A DNA stretch of 23,032 bases from an uncultured SAR324 cluster bacterium (GTDB lineage: Bacteria > SAR324 > NAC60-12), in assembly GCA_902562015.1 (NCBI GenBank), contig CACERX010000020.1, forward strand, positions 1 to 23,032. The letters run 5' to 3'. Under the pieces are notes generated by a model. The model had not been told where the DNA came from. It did not search any database and was given only the letters and a program-made list of their open reading frames with translations. Positions 8,911 to 17,429 of the stretch are shown here, one piece after another (the first letter of the stretch is position 1; the number at the start of each line of letters is the position of its first letter). Position numbers and translations under genes: made by a program.

Positions 8911-10686
8911 TTAACAATGTGGTGAGCACATGTCCTCCTTATTTATGCCTGCAACAGGAACGGGTGCCTTCATAGCATCCCTACGGAAAGGTTCGCCAAG
9001 TTCCTGGTTTAGAACTAGTTCAATAAATGTAGTCTCTCCATTTTCCATCTGATCTTTTAAAGCCGTGCTTAACTTTTCTGAAAGCTCTTTCATGGAGTTT
9101 GCTTTTACGCCTTTAACTCCACATGCTTTAGCTATATCTGCAAAAGAAACCTGCAAGTCAAGTTCTGTGCCAACAAAGTTATCATCATACCACAATGTAG
9201 TATTTCGTTTCTCTGCCCCCCACTGGTAATTTCTAAAAATAACCATTGTAATTGCAGGCCACTCTTTTCTTCCAACCGCAGTCATCTCATTCATTGAAAT
9301 ACCAAATGCTCCGTCACCTGCAAAACCAACAACCGGCACATCCAAGTTACCTATTTTAGCGCCGATTATTGAAGGGAAACCATATCCACATGGCCCAAAT
9401 AACCCCGGAGCCAGATATTTCCTACCCTGTTCAAAAGTTGGATATGCATTACCAATCGCACAATTATTTCCAATATCTGATGAAATGATCGCCTCCTTTG
9501 GTAAAACTTCCATTATTGCTCTCCAAGCCATTCGTGGTGACATGTAGTCTGGTTGTCGCGTTCTAGAGCGTTCATTCCAGCTAGTTCCATCATCATCGTC
9601 TTCATGGTCCATCGAAGCCAATGTTTCTGTCCATATAGTCTTAGTGGTAGAAATCAAATTACGTCTTTCTTCACGCCCTTGGTCACCCGCATCATCAGAT
9701 AGTTGTGACATAATATTTTCTGCAACCTGTTTTGCATCTCCAACAATTCCTACAGAAACCGGCTTAGTTAGCCCGATGCGATCAGGGTTTATATCTACCT
9801 GTATCAATTTTGCTTCCTTAGGCCAGTAATCTATTCCATAGCATGGAAGAGTCGAGAACGGATTAAGCCTAGTTCCAAGCGCAAGCACAACATCAGCTTT
9901 TTTAATAAGTTCCATTCCTGCTTTTGAACCATTGTATCCAAGTGGACCTGCAAATAACTTATGTGAGCCCGGAAATGCGTCATTATGCTGGTAATTACAA
10001 CATACCGGCGCATCAAGCTTTTCAGCTAATTCCTGAGATGCTTGAATAGCGTTACCCAGAACAACACCTGCACCGTTAAGAATCACAGGAAATTTAGCAT
10101 TCGATAATAATTCTGCGGCAGAAGTAATTGCGCCTGCTCCACCTGAAGGCATTTCAAAATCAACAATTGGCGGCAATTCAATATTAATTACCTGCGTCCA
10201 TAAATCTCGTGGTACGTTGACCTGTGTAGGTGCTGACATTCGTTTTGCCTTCGTAATAACACGGTTTAATACTTCTGCAACCCTTAATGGGTCACGAATT
10301 TCTTCCTGATATGCCACCATATCCTTAAATACGGCCATCTGTTCTACTTCCTGGAACCCACCCTGCCCGATTGTCTTATTTGCAGCCTGTGGTGTGACCA
10401 AAAGCATCGGAGTATGATTCCAATATGCAGTTTTGACACAAGTTACAAAATTTGTTATTCCAGGACCGTTTTGGGCAATGATCATAGCCATTTTGCCAGT
10501 AGAACGGGTAAAACCATCAGCCATGTATCCGCCGTTGCATTCATGTGCACAATCCCAGAAAGTGATCCCCGCCTTTGGGAAGTAGTCTGAGATCGGCATA
10601 AAGGCCGAACCTATAATACCAAACGAATGCTCTATTCCATGCATTTGCAGAACTTTGACAAATGCTTCTTCTGTCGTCATTTTCAT
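8911..10686 (-). CDS. xsc: Sulfoacetaldehyde acetyltransferase
   Basis: 591 aa, the usual length for Xsc, a thiamine diphosphate enzyme that converts sulfoacetaldehyde plus phosphate to acetyl phosphate plus sulfite. Domains follow the acetolactate-synthase order: pyrimidine-binding N-terminal domain with the cofactor-activating glutamate E49 in DCAHECNGG, central domain at about 185-330, and a pyrophosphate-binding C-terminal domain with GDG at 457-459 and FRNYQWG at 484-490. FRNYQWGAEKRN and the EPFRRDAM tail are typical of Xsc rather than acetolactate synthase. It is the first gene of the operon, 103 bases ahead of tpa. The ATG at 10686 is followed by another at codon 3; neither has a clear Shine-Dalgarno. 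No phosphotransacetylase, sulfite exporter or taurine importer is in the window, so those steps must be encoded elsewhere. Confidence 0.95.
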   Translation of the reverse strand: MKMTTEEAFVKVLQMHGIEHSFGIIGSAFMPISDYFPKAGITFWDCAHECNGGYMADGFTRSTGKMAMIIAQNGPGITNFVTCVKTAYWNHTPMLLVTPQAANKTIGQGGFQEVEQMAVFKDMVAYQEEIRDPLRVAEVLNRVITKAKRMSAPTQVNVPRDLWTQVINIELPPIVDFEMPSGGAGAITSAAELLSNAKFPVILNGAGVVLGNAIQASQELAEKLDAPVCCNYQHNDAFPGSHKLFAGPLGYNGSKAGMELIKKADVVLALGTRLNPFSTLPCYGIDYWPKEAKLIQVDINPDRIGLTKPVSVGIVGDAKQVAENIMSQLSDDAGDQGREERRNLISTTKTIWTETLASMDHEDDDDGTSWNERSRTRQPDYMSPRMAWRAIMEVLPKEAIISSDIGNNCAIGNAYPTFEQGRKYLAPGLFGPCGYGFPSIIGAKIGNLDVPVVGFAGDGAFGISMNEMTAVGRKEWPAITMVIFRNYQWGAEKRNTTLWYDDNFVGTELDLQVSFADIAKACGVKGVKANSMKELSEKLSTALKDQMENGETTFIELVLNQELGEPFRRDAMKAPVPVAGINKEDMCSPHC

Positions 10687-10719
10687 AAGTTTAATTTTTC
10701 AATTATTTCAACGTTATTC

Positions 10720-10749
10720 AAAATATTTTTGTTTACAAAAAATATTTTT
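10720..10749. repeat. Inverted repeat just upstream of xsc
   Basis: The arms AAATATTTTTGT and ACAAAAAATATTT are near-perfect complements (five versus six T) around a TT centre. The element starts 34 bases before the xsc start codon. Its place fits an operator or a leader hairpin controlling the taurine operon, though AT-rich DNA produces such repeats by chance. Confidence 0.35.
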
Positions 10750-10999
10750 TTAAAACCTGGTATATACTGATAATTTTAATTATTCACTAACAAAATTTTT
10801 AAAATCCACTTTTTTCGTACGATTTAAAATTTTCATGTCCAAAGAAAATACTAGAAAAATAAATAATCAACAGATTTATTAGTCAATAAGAAACTTTTTT
10901 TTAAAATATCTGTTACCATATTTTGTATTTAAATATTACACTGAAGTCAATTCAAATTGTTTCTAATGTATTGTTTAGTCTTTTATAGCTAAACAGTAA

Positions 11000-11038
11000 T
11001 TTACTTCATTATTTATTCTGAAGAATAATAGATGTAAA
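11000..11038. repeat. Imperfect 39-bp inverted repeat in the xsc/DUF350 gap
   Basis: The core TTATTCT-GA-AGAATAA (11013-11028) is perfect. The outer arms TTTAC (11000-11004) and GTAAA (11034-11038) also pair, with three unpaired bases in between. It sits in the middle of the divergent gap and could be an operator serving either gene. Confidence 0.35.
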
Positions 11039-11282
11039 TAGTTGTGGCTTATACTTGAAATGTGGTAAGTTAATTTGAAAAATTGTAGCAAGTTACTTTT
11101 GCAGAAATATTCTATTACAAAAGGTTTCAGTTATGTTCAGTCAAAACAATTATGAAAGAATTGATCTCAATGATTGTTTAATGAAATCATTATCATATTA
11201 AATTGTTTTGGGAATATTTTTCTCCAGTGCTAACATTACATTACAAGTCAATGCTTTAATCACACTTTTTTCGGAGTAAACA

Positions 11283-11759
11283 ATGATATTCAATCATTTC
11301 ATAAATGTTTCTATTGAAATTCTAATATATTTCATTGTCAGCATTGCCTGTCTATTCATAGGAAGAAAAGTACTTGATTGGATTACGCCCTATGACTTAA
11401 GCAATCAGAATTCGACTGAAAAAAATCTCGCTTCAGGCATAACTCTAGCTGGATTTTTCATTGCTATGGCAATTATAGTTCACGCTTCAGTTTCCGGCAC
11501 TGTTGACTATGAAATGTTTTCCTTCATTGAGAAAGATGATCCCAGTCGTTTCGCCCTGCTTAGCGCAGAATTAATTACTACCGCAGTTTATTTATTTTTA
11601 GGAATCGTTTGTCTAATCCTTGGGAGACGTTCTCTTGACTGGATCACACCCTATGATTTGAACAAAGAAATCCAAGTAGAACGCAATGTGGGAGTTGGAG
11701 CCATTGAAGCCTCAATTTATATTTCCATAGCAGTTATAATTCATGGAATCATAGTCTGA
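11283..11759 (+). CDS. DUF350-type membrane protein with internal duplication
   Basis: 158-aa hydrophobic protein with about four membrane segments, resembling the DUF350 (YjfL/UPF0719) family of unknown function. It is made of two tandem halves: G-R-K-V-LDWITPYDL at 27-39 and G-R-R-S-LDWITPYDL at 114-126, each after a hydrophobic helix and each followed by a charged, Asn/Glu-containing turn and another helix. The offset is exactly 87 residues. The start is well supported by a GGAG six bases before the ATG. A likely terminator follows at 11840-11860, so it is probably transcribed alone, divergently from xsc. A role in handling sulfite or taurine would be guesswork. Confidence 0.75.
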   Translation: MIFNHFINVSIEILIYFIVSIACLFIGRKVLDWITPYDLSNQNSTEKNLASGITLAGFFIAMAIIVHASVSGTVDYEMFSFIEKDDPSRFALLSAELITTAVYLFLGIVCLILGRRSLDWITPYDLNKEIQVERNVGVGAIEASIYISIAVIIHGIIV

Positions 11760-11839
11760 TTAATTTATTTAATTTGAATTATTCTTATAAAAGCTCCGCT
11801 ACCATCTTAGTTGCCTATCTAAAATCCATCTAAATTAAA

Positions 11840-11860
11840 TAGCTTGCAGCTAATTTTTTT
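11840..11860 (+). terminator. Rho-independent-like terminator after DUF350 gene
   Basis: A five-base stem TAGCT/AGCTA with the three-base loop TGC (11840-11852) is followed by A and seven T, 80 bases after the DUF350 stop. The stem is short, but the T-tract is in the right place. Confidence 0.5.
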
Positions 11861-11942
11861 AGATGACTCAAGCAGTCCACACTTTTCTTATAAATTTTGT
11901 TTGATCATAATATAGTTTCTAAATTTTTACTTTTTTTTAATC

Positions 11943-12560
11943 ATGAACGAAAAATACGGTGCAATCATTTTGGCCGGTGGACGATCATCTCGTATGGGGA
12001 AAGATAAAGCCTCTCTAAAAATTTCTGGTAAATCAATGATAGAGAGACTTTTGCTCGAGTTATCTCCAATTGTATCTCAGGTAGTTGTAATCAGGGCCCC
12101 AGGACAGACTATACCCAATATACCTAAGGAATTGAAGGATCGAACACTTGTAGGATGGGATTCAGTTAAAGACCGTGGTCCTCTTCAAGGAATAGTTGAT
12201 GCCCTTCCTTTATTGAAATCAGAAATAGACAAGGTTTTTTTGCTTACCTGTGATTTGCCATATATAACAACAAATTGGTTTCAAACCTTAAAAGATGTTA
12301 TGACAGACGAATTTGATATGGTTTGCACTGAGGAAAACGAAATTATTAACCCACTCCTAGCAATCTATCGCAGACCCGTCCTTGAACCAGCTTCAAAACT
12401 AATTTCCGACGGTAAGCGTCGTCCCATCTCCTTATGGGAAGGATGGCGAATGGCTCGTCTTTCTGCACCAAATGAAACACCTTGGATTTGCCGTGATGTA
12501 AATACACCTGAAGAATTTAAGAAAGCAAAAACTTATCTTGCCAGTATCGAATATGATTGA
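11943..12560 (+). CDS. mobA: Molybdenum cofactor guanylyltransferase
   Basis: 205-aa nucleotidyltransferase of the MobA type, which joins GMP to molybdopterin to make the bis-guanine-dinucleotide cofactor used by DMSO-reductase-family enzymes. Visible motifs: [13 protein letters not shown] at 10-22 for nucleotide binding, DRGPLQGI at 77-84, the metal-binding CDLPY at 103-107, and the DVNTPEEF signature near the C-terminus (185-192), which supports MobA over generic sugar nucleotidyltransferases. Length is as expected. The ATG at 11943 has a T-rich leader without an obvious Shine-Dalgarno. Its last bases overlap the start of the next gene by eight bases, so the two are probably translated together. 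No molybdoenzyme is in the window. Confidence 0.88.
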   Translation: MNEKYGAIILAGGRSSRMGKDKASLKISGKSMIERLLLELSPIVSQVVVIRAPGQTIPNIPKELKDRTLVGWDSVKDRGPLQGIVDALPLLKSEIDKVFLLTCDLPYITTNWFQTLKDVMTDEFDMVCTEENEIINPLLAIYRRPVLEPASKLISDGKRRPISLWEGWRMARLSAPNETPWICRDVNTPEEFKKAKTYLASIEYD

Positions 12561-13224
12561 TTTATACACGAGCAACACTCCAAATGGATATAAAGTCTCA
12601 ATTATGCTAGAAGAAATCAAACTTCCTTACAATGTGATTGCTGTTGATTTAGTTAATAAAGAGCAGAAAAAAGCTGAATATCTTAAGCTCAATCCGAACG
12701 GAAGAATTCCAACAATAGTTGATCAAGAAAATGGGAATTTTGTTGTTTTCGAGTCTGGTGCAATTTTAATTTATCTTGCAGAAAAAACTGGACATCTTCT
12801 TCCTGAAAACACGGTAAACAGATCAAAAGTACTTCAGTGGCTAATGTTTCAAATGGGAGGTATTGGACCAATGCAAGGCCAAGCTCATGTTTTTTACCGA
12901 TATGCTCCAAACAAAATTGAATATGCAATCAATCGATACCAAAAGGAAACCTTTCGTTTGTACCAAGTTCTTGACAATCAATTAAAGTATAAAGAATACC
13001 TTGCAGATGATTTTTCCATTGCTGATATTGCAACCTGGCCTTGGGTAAGACGTCATCTGTGGGCAGGTGTAGAAATTGAAAAATTATTTAATTTACGACG
13101 CTGGATGGAAAATTTGGAAAATCGACCTGCTTTCCAAAAAGGAATAGAAATTCCTTTTAAGCTGGATCGTGAAGATTTCTCATCAGAAAAAGCAATTAAA
13201 ATGGTTGAAAATTTATTAATCTAG
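12553..13224 (+). CDS. Glutathione S-transferase, YfcG/nu-class-like
   Basis: 223 aa when started at the ATG at 12553, which overlaps the mobA stop in an ATGATTGA arrangement; a TTG five codons earlier is less likely. The N-terminal thioredoxin-like domain begins [20 protein letters not shown], with T9 and N11 at the positions used by E. coli YfcG to contact glutathione instead of a catalytic Tyr or Ser. [11 protein letters not shown] holds the cis-proline, and [15 protein letters not shown] at about residues 71-85 is the glutathione-gripping ES motif. The C-terminal half is the helical domain. YfcG-type enzymes act as disulfide-bond oxidoreductases. The gene ends 14 bases before yejF, so mobA, this gene and yejF form a likely operon. 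Confidence 0.88.
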   Translation: MIDLYTSNTPNGYKVSIMLEEIKLPYNVIAVDLVNKEQKKAEYLKLNPNGRIPTIVDQENGNFVVFESGAILIYLAEKTGHLLPENTVNRSKVLQWLMFQMGGIGPMQGQAHVFYRYAPNKIEYAINRYQKETFRLYQVLDNQLKYKEYLADDFSIADIATWPWVRRHLWAGVEIEKLFNLRRWMENLENRPAFQKGIEIPFKLDREDFSSEKAIKMVENLLI

Positions 13225-13238
13225 ATTCCTAATCTTTA

Positions 13239-14825
13239 ATGTCTCTTCCAATTCTTAATATAAAAAATTTATCTGTTGTTTTCAGACAAGGGTCACGTGT
13301 GACCACTGCAGTTCGTAATGCTTCACTAGACTTATATAAGGGTGAGACACTTGCTTTAGTTGGTGAAAGTGGTTCCGGTAAATCTGTAACAGCCCATTCT
13401 ATTCTTCGTCTCTTGCCTTACTCTGCATCTCATCCAAACGGTGAAATTTTTTTTGATGGTGAAAATTTACTCCAATTATCTGATTCAAAGATACGTGGTA
13501 TTCGCGGCAATAGGATAGGTATGATTTTTCAGGAACCAATGAGTTCACTTAATCCTTTACACACGATTGAAAAACAAATTAAGGAGGTTTTGTTTGTCCA
13601 TCAGGGACTCCGAGAAAAGCAGGCAAGTGAGAGGGCGCTTGAGCTTCTTGAAATGGTGGAAATTCAAAATGCAAAAAAAAGACTTGGAGCATTCCCACAT
13701 GAAATTAGTGGAGGACAAAGACAACGAGTAATGATTGCAATGGCCCTGGCAAATAATCCTGAGATATTAATCGCTGATGAACCTACTACAGCTTTAGATG
13801 TAACAGTTCAAGCACAAGTTCTAAAACTTCTTGGTCAAATTCAGCAAGAATTCAGCATGGCAATTATTTTGATCACACACGATCTTGGACTTGTACATAA
13901 CAGTGCAAACAGAGTAGCAGTAATGACTCAGGGCCAGATAGTTGAAACAGGTAATATCGAATCTGTCTTTCTGAAACCCCAACACCCCTATACAAAAATG
14001 TTGTTAGAATCAGAACCCCGGGGAATTCCTGTCTCTGCATCAATTTCAGAAACAACATTAGTCAAAACTAATTATTTAAAAGTCTGGTTCCCAATTAAAA
14101 AAGGCATACTTAAAAGAACAGTCGACTATGTAAAAGCAGTTGACGGCGTAAGTTTACATATCAGAAAAGGTCAGTGTCTTGGAATAGTTGGGGAAAGCGG
14201 GTCTGGAAAAACTACACTTGGACTTGCATTACTTCGACTTATTAGAAGTGAAGGCGAAATAGTATTTGGTGATATTTTTCTCAACAGCCTTAAGCACAAG
14301 GAGATAACACCACTGCGCAAAACAATGCAAATTGTGTTTCAAGATCCATTTGGGAGTCTGAGCCCTAGAATGACTGTAGAACAGATTATTGCTGAGGGAC
14401 TCGAAATACATAATACTAATAATGAGAAAGATAATAAAAAACAAATAATAAAAGTACTGCAAGAAGTTGATCTAGACCCGGACTCAAGACATCGTTATCC
14501 CCACGAATTTTCTGGAGGACAACGCCAGAGAATTGCAATTGCTCGTGCACTGGTTTTAAAACCTAGCTTCCTTGTACTGGATGAACCTACCTCTTCTCTT
14601 GATCGAACCGTTCAAAGTCAGGTACTGGATTTACTTCGTAATTTGCAAACAAAACACAATCTGACATACCTCTTCATAAGCCATGATCTAAAAATAATCC
14701 GAGCACTTTGCCATGATATTATTGTGATGAAAGATGGTATTGCTGTTGAAACAGGTTCTGCAGACAAAATTTTGAAGCAACCTCAGAACCCTTATACAAA
14801 AACATTACTAGAAGCAGCTCTATAA
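13239..14825 (+). CDS. yejF: ABC importer ATPase with two ATPase domains (YejF)
   Basis: 528 aa, almost identical in length to E. coli YejF (529). It carries two complete nucleotide-binding domains. First: Walker A GESGSGKS at 42-49, Q-loop FQEP, signature ISGGQ at 157-160, Walker B with D180/E181, H-loop histidine in ITHD. Second: Walker A GESGSGKT at 318-325, FQDP, signature FSGGQ at 424-428, D448/E449, and a histidine in ISHD. Each half ends with the HPYT or NPYT oligopeptide-ATPase extension. All catalytic residues are intact, so it should energise the YejB/YejE pore. It lies about 8 kb from yejE, behind mobA and a glutathione transferase, which is unusual for this importer. Confidence 0.93.
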   Translation: MSLPILNIKNLSVVFRQGSRVTTAVRNASLDLYKGETLALVGESGSGKSVTAHSILRLLPYSASHPNGEIFFDGENLLQLSDSKIRGIRGNRIGMIFQEPMSSLNPLHTIEKQIKEVLFVHQGLREKQASERALELLEMVEIQNAKKRLGAFPHEISGGQRQRVMIAMALANNPEILIADEPTTALDVTVQAQVLKLLGQIQQEFSMAIILITHDLGLVHNSANRVAVMTQGQIVETGNIESVFLKPQHPYTKMLLESEPRGIPVSASISETTLVKTNYLKVWFPIKKGILKRTVDYVKAVDGVSLHIRKGQCLGIVGESGSGKTTLGLALLRLIRSEGEIVFGDIFLNSLKHKEITPLRKTMQIVFQDPFGSLSPRMTVEQIIAEGLEIHNTNNEKDNKKQIIKVLQEVDLDPDSRHRYPHEFSGGQRQRIAIARALVLKPSFLVLDEPTSSLDRTVQSQVLDLLRNLQTKHNLTYLFISHDLKIIRALCHDIIVMKDGIAVETGSADKILKQPQNPYTKTLLEAAL

Positions 14826-15506
14826 TATATTTTTTAGATTTACACAGTATAATAGATTTTTTTGGGCCTTTTAAAAAATTATTATTAAATATTTTTCCAT
14901 ACATTGTTTTATGAATAGATAAATAGCGGCTTGAATTTTATCATGATTTGATCTCAAAATTTTATGTATGAATAGTTTATTTCTGCACTTTACTTAAACA
15001 AACTTTAATTCAATCCAAATTTCTATTTATTTTTAATATTTCAGTGACAAATGTTAATTCAAGTTTCATCCTCGCAATATTAATTTATCAAATATCCAAA
15101 TTTTCTCTAAAAAAATAAGAAAAATATTCTATATTTTATCTAATTGAGGGAATCGTATTATCGTAATTCGGAAGAACTTTAAAAAATAATATTTTATTCT
15201 ATTTTTTTAAATGCTCATATACTACTAAAATTGAACAACTTTTTTAATTTTTGATTTTCTATATATAAATATCTTTACAAAAATAATGCATTTTTTTCAT
15301 ATTTATTTTCAACTATTTACGAGTAACTGGCTCATCTTTTTGTAATTCTTTTTTGTTGCTCTTTCCTTTAATTGGCATTAGAATGTAGGTCAAGTTTTAT
15401 TCCGGCTTCATACCTTGGAAAGGTGGAATCCCCTCAATAAATTACTTCAATATAAAATGGAAATAGGGATTGGTTATACAGCAAATGGATTTGAAATTCA
15501 GGAAAT
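14826..15506. other. 681-bp AT-rich gap before the dnaA-like gene
   Basis: No open frame longer than short chance ones and no RNA gene was recognised. Most of it is extremely AT-rich with A and T runs. The last about 130 bases are more mixed and contain a small hairpin, ACCTT-GGA-AAGGT (15412-15424). I searched for DnaA boxes (TTATNCACA) on both strands and found none perfect; TTATACAGC near 15474 matches at seven of nine positions. It probably holds the promoter of the following gene. Confidence 0.5.
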
Positions 15507-16991
15507 ATGGAGCTAACACATAAACAATCCCTCGAATTCAAAGAAGCTGTTCTAAGTTCATTAAATGCTAATGCAAGTCAGTCTTGGTTAAATTCACTTC
15601 AATTATTGAAAATAACACCAGCTAAAGTTGTAATAACCGGGATCCCACATAAAATTTACCTTTACGAAATCAAGACAAACCATGAAAAACTACTGAGAAA
15701 AGTTCTGGATAAGCTTTATCCTGATAAAGCCCCTTTTTCAGAAAAAAAATTTATTTATAAAATTGGCAGAAATTTAAAATCTAAGAAAGCTATTCAGACA
15801 GAATTTAATCTAAATCATGAACAATTTACAGCGAAGATTGACAATCTTGAGCTGCAGGAAAAATCTTCCTCTAAGCAACAAACAACTTCTTCCAAAGACA
15901 CCAGCTTAAATTTATTTGACACCTTCATTCCAGGTAAGCGGAACCTTCTTGCAATAAGGGCATCTAAAGCAGTTGTAGATATGCCAGGCATTGCCTTCAA
16001 TCCTTTCATAATTTACGGAGATTCTGGTACCGGTAAGTCACACCTTCTTGAAGGCATCAAAAATGAAATGAATCATTCAATTCCAACAAAACAAACCATA
16101 CTCATTTCAGCTGAAGATTTTTTAAACAATTTTGTAACACATCTTAGAATTAATAAAATGAAGGACTTTCGTGACAGGTATCGAAAGGTGGATACGTTTC
16201 TTCTGGATGATTTACAGGCATTAACTCCATCTTCAAAATGTCAAACAGAACTACTATATACGATAAATGCTCTACGCAAGAAAAAAGCACAGATTGTTAT
16301 TGCCTGCAAGGAACCACCAACCCAAATGCAAAACCTCAGCTCAGGTCTTTGCGGGAAACTTGAATCAGGACTTACTGTTGACATTGGAATGCCAGACAAC
16401 ATAACCAAGGTTGAAATTCTTGAAAGTAAAGCAAAAGAGCGAGCAATTCCCTTGAGCAATGAGCTGGCAAATTTCATAGTAAATAATGTAAAAGGAGGGA
16501 TTGGGCGTCTTGAGGGAGCAATGATTCGCCTTGGAGTTCATGCATCATTGTTAAATGAAGAACTTACAATTGAACTGGCTCAATATGCTTTAAAAGATTG
16601 GCTAGATCATTCTTCAAAAAAATCGGATATCGAAAATATATTACCAGAACTTTATACTGATAATACTGAAAACAAAATAATTAAGCGCGTATGTGTTATG
16701 TCCCAAATTTCAGAAGAAGAACTTCGCTCACAATTTCGTGGTAGAAAGCATATTAAAGCAAGGCAGGCAGCCGTCTTTCTTTTGAAAGAACTCACCTCCT
16801 TATCACTTAATGAAATCGGGAAAATTATTGGACGTGATCATTCAACTGTACACTCAACTTTGAAAAAGGTTAGGCTAAGAATGAATGAAGATGATTTTTT
16901 TCTTAGACAAATGAAGACTTTTCAGCAACAAATTGAAAATAAACCTTTTTCCAGTAAAAAATCTGAACAAAAACGGAATTTTAGTTTATAA
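15507..16991 (+). CDS. dnaA: Divergent DnaA-like replication initiator paralog
   Basis: 494-aa protein with full DnaA architecture: domain I (about 10-72), a linker, the AAA+ domain (about 135-365) with Walker A GDSGTGKS at 171-178 and Walker B LLDD ending at D234/D235, and domain IV with a helix-turn-helix and GRDHSTV at 442-448. Several positions normally fixed in DnaA differ. Sensor I S-D-R-P-P reads C-K-E-P-P (267-271). The box VII arginine finger aligns to K284, and the DRL just before it to SGL. The sensor II arginine aligns to G333, with an Arg one residue later. The HA after the DnaA-box signature reads ST (450-451). No dnaN, recF or gyrB is adjacent, so this is probably not the normal dnaA locus. 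An AGGA three bases before the ATG is a close-set ribosome binding site. ATP binding seems possible; cooperative filament formation may be impaired. Confidence 0.85.
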   Translation: MELTHKQSLEFKEAVLSSLNANASQSWLNSLQLLKITPAKVVITGIPHKIYLYEIKTNHEKLLRKVLDKLYPDKAPFSEKKFIYKIGRNLKSKKAIQTEFNLNHEQFTAKIDNLELQEKSSSKQQTTSSKDTSLNLFDTFIPGKRNLLAIRASKAVVDMPGIAFNPFIIYGDSGTGKSHLLEGIKNEMNHSIPTKQTILISAEDFLNNFVTHLRINKMKDFRDRYRKVDTFLLDDLQALTPSSKCQTELLYTINALRKKKAQIVIACKEPPTQMQNLSSGLCGKLESGLTVDIGMPDNITKVEILESKAKERAIPLSNELANFIVNNVKGGIGRLEGAMIRLGVHASLLNEELTIELAQYALKDWLDHSSKKSDIENILPELYTDNTENKIIKRVCVMSQISEEELRSQFRGRKHIKARQAAVFLLKELTSLSLNEIGKIIGRDHSTVHSTLKKVRLRMNEDDFFLRQMKTFQQQIENKPFSSKKSEQKRNFSL

Positions 16992-17092
16992 ATTTACCTG
17001 CATAATAAATTTAATAGTAATTTTACATCATTTTCCTCCCAATATTGTTTTTCCCTTAAATTTAGGCTAGTTTATCAATAAACATAATAATT

Positions 17093-17115
17093 ACTGAATT
17101 TAAACATTCAGTTTT
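17093..17115 (+). terminator. Hairpin between dnaA-like gene and small ORF
   Basis: Perfect seven-base arms ACTGAAT (17093-17099) and ATTCAGT (17106-17112) with a six-base loop, followed by TTT. It lies about 100 bases after the dnaA-like stop and ends just before the next start codon, so it may be a weak terminator or a leader hairpin. A second small palindrome, GTTTAT-CA-ATAAAC, is at 17070-17083. Confidence 0.35.
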
Positions 17116-17123
17116 ATAATTAC

Positions 17124-17417
17124 ATGTATTGCAGGTTGTTTTTTTTGCACTTTTTTTTTGTTATCTTGGCTTTTTCATCTCAAGATTGCTCCAACACACA
17201 GAAAAAAAAATATACCAGCATTCCAGATGATCTCCATCTACAAGCAGAAATAGTCTGCAGTAAGATAGATGGTTCTCAGTTTATCATAAGAGACCGTCGC
17301 GTGTGGTTAAAGAAAAAGGATGAGAACGAAATTGAGTTAAAACATTATAAATCTATTCTTCCGGATGGCTATTATTTCTGTAGTGGTAAGGACCGTAATT
17401 CTCTGATCATTGATTAA
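17124..17417 (+). CDS. Small hypothetical protein with N-terminal signal-like segment
   Basis: 97 aa, not recognised. Residues 4-18 are strongly hydrophobic and Phe-rich, followed by a Ser/Asn-rich turn with Cys22 and then a charged domain, so export or membrane anchoring is likely. The residues before Cys22 (SQD) do not make a good lipobox. The mature part has alternating hydrophobic and charged residues suggestive of beta strands (SQFIIRDRRVWLKKKDENEIE) and a Gly-Tyr-Tyr turn near the end. No Shine-Dalgarno is seen before the ATG. It ends 12 bases before waaF in the same frame and may be co-transcribed with it. It could be a lineage-specific envelope protein; it could also be a chance ORF. 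Confidence 0.5.
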   Translation: MYCRLFFLHFFFVILAFSSQDCSNTQKKKYTSIPDDLHLQAEIVCSKIDGSQFIIRDRRVWLKKKDENEIELKHYKSILPDGYYFCSGKDRNSLIID

Positions 17418-17429
17418 TTATTAGGTATT

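Larger units (their letters stand above)
10687..11282. other. 596-bp AT-rich divergent intergenic region between xsc and the DUF350 gene
   Basis: No open frame or RNA gene was recognised. The stretch is very AT-rich and should hold the promoters of both divergent genes. It contains three inverted repeats: one close to xsc (about 10720-10749), a larger imperfect one at 11000-11038, and a seven-base pair of arms at 11169-11175 and 11185-11191 (AATGATT/AATCATT). No TauR-like or other regulator gene is nearby. It is long for an intergenic gap in this window. Confidence 0.6.

Noticed and set aside
14826..15506. Replication origin next to the dnaA-like gene
   Set aside because: The gap is AT-rich, but I found no perfect DnaA box on either strand, and no dnaN or other origin-flanking gene is nearby. 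Skew analysis over a larger region would be needed.
15484..15522. Twelve-codon upstream ORF overlapping the dnaA-like start
   Set aside because: It has no ribosome binding site and no peptide pattern suggesting a leader; overlap with the real start is not enough.
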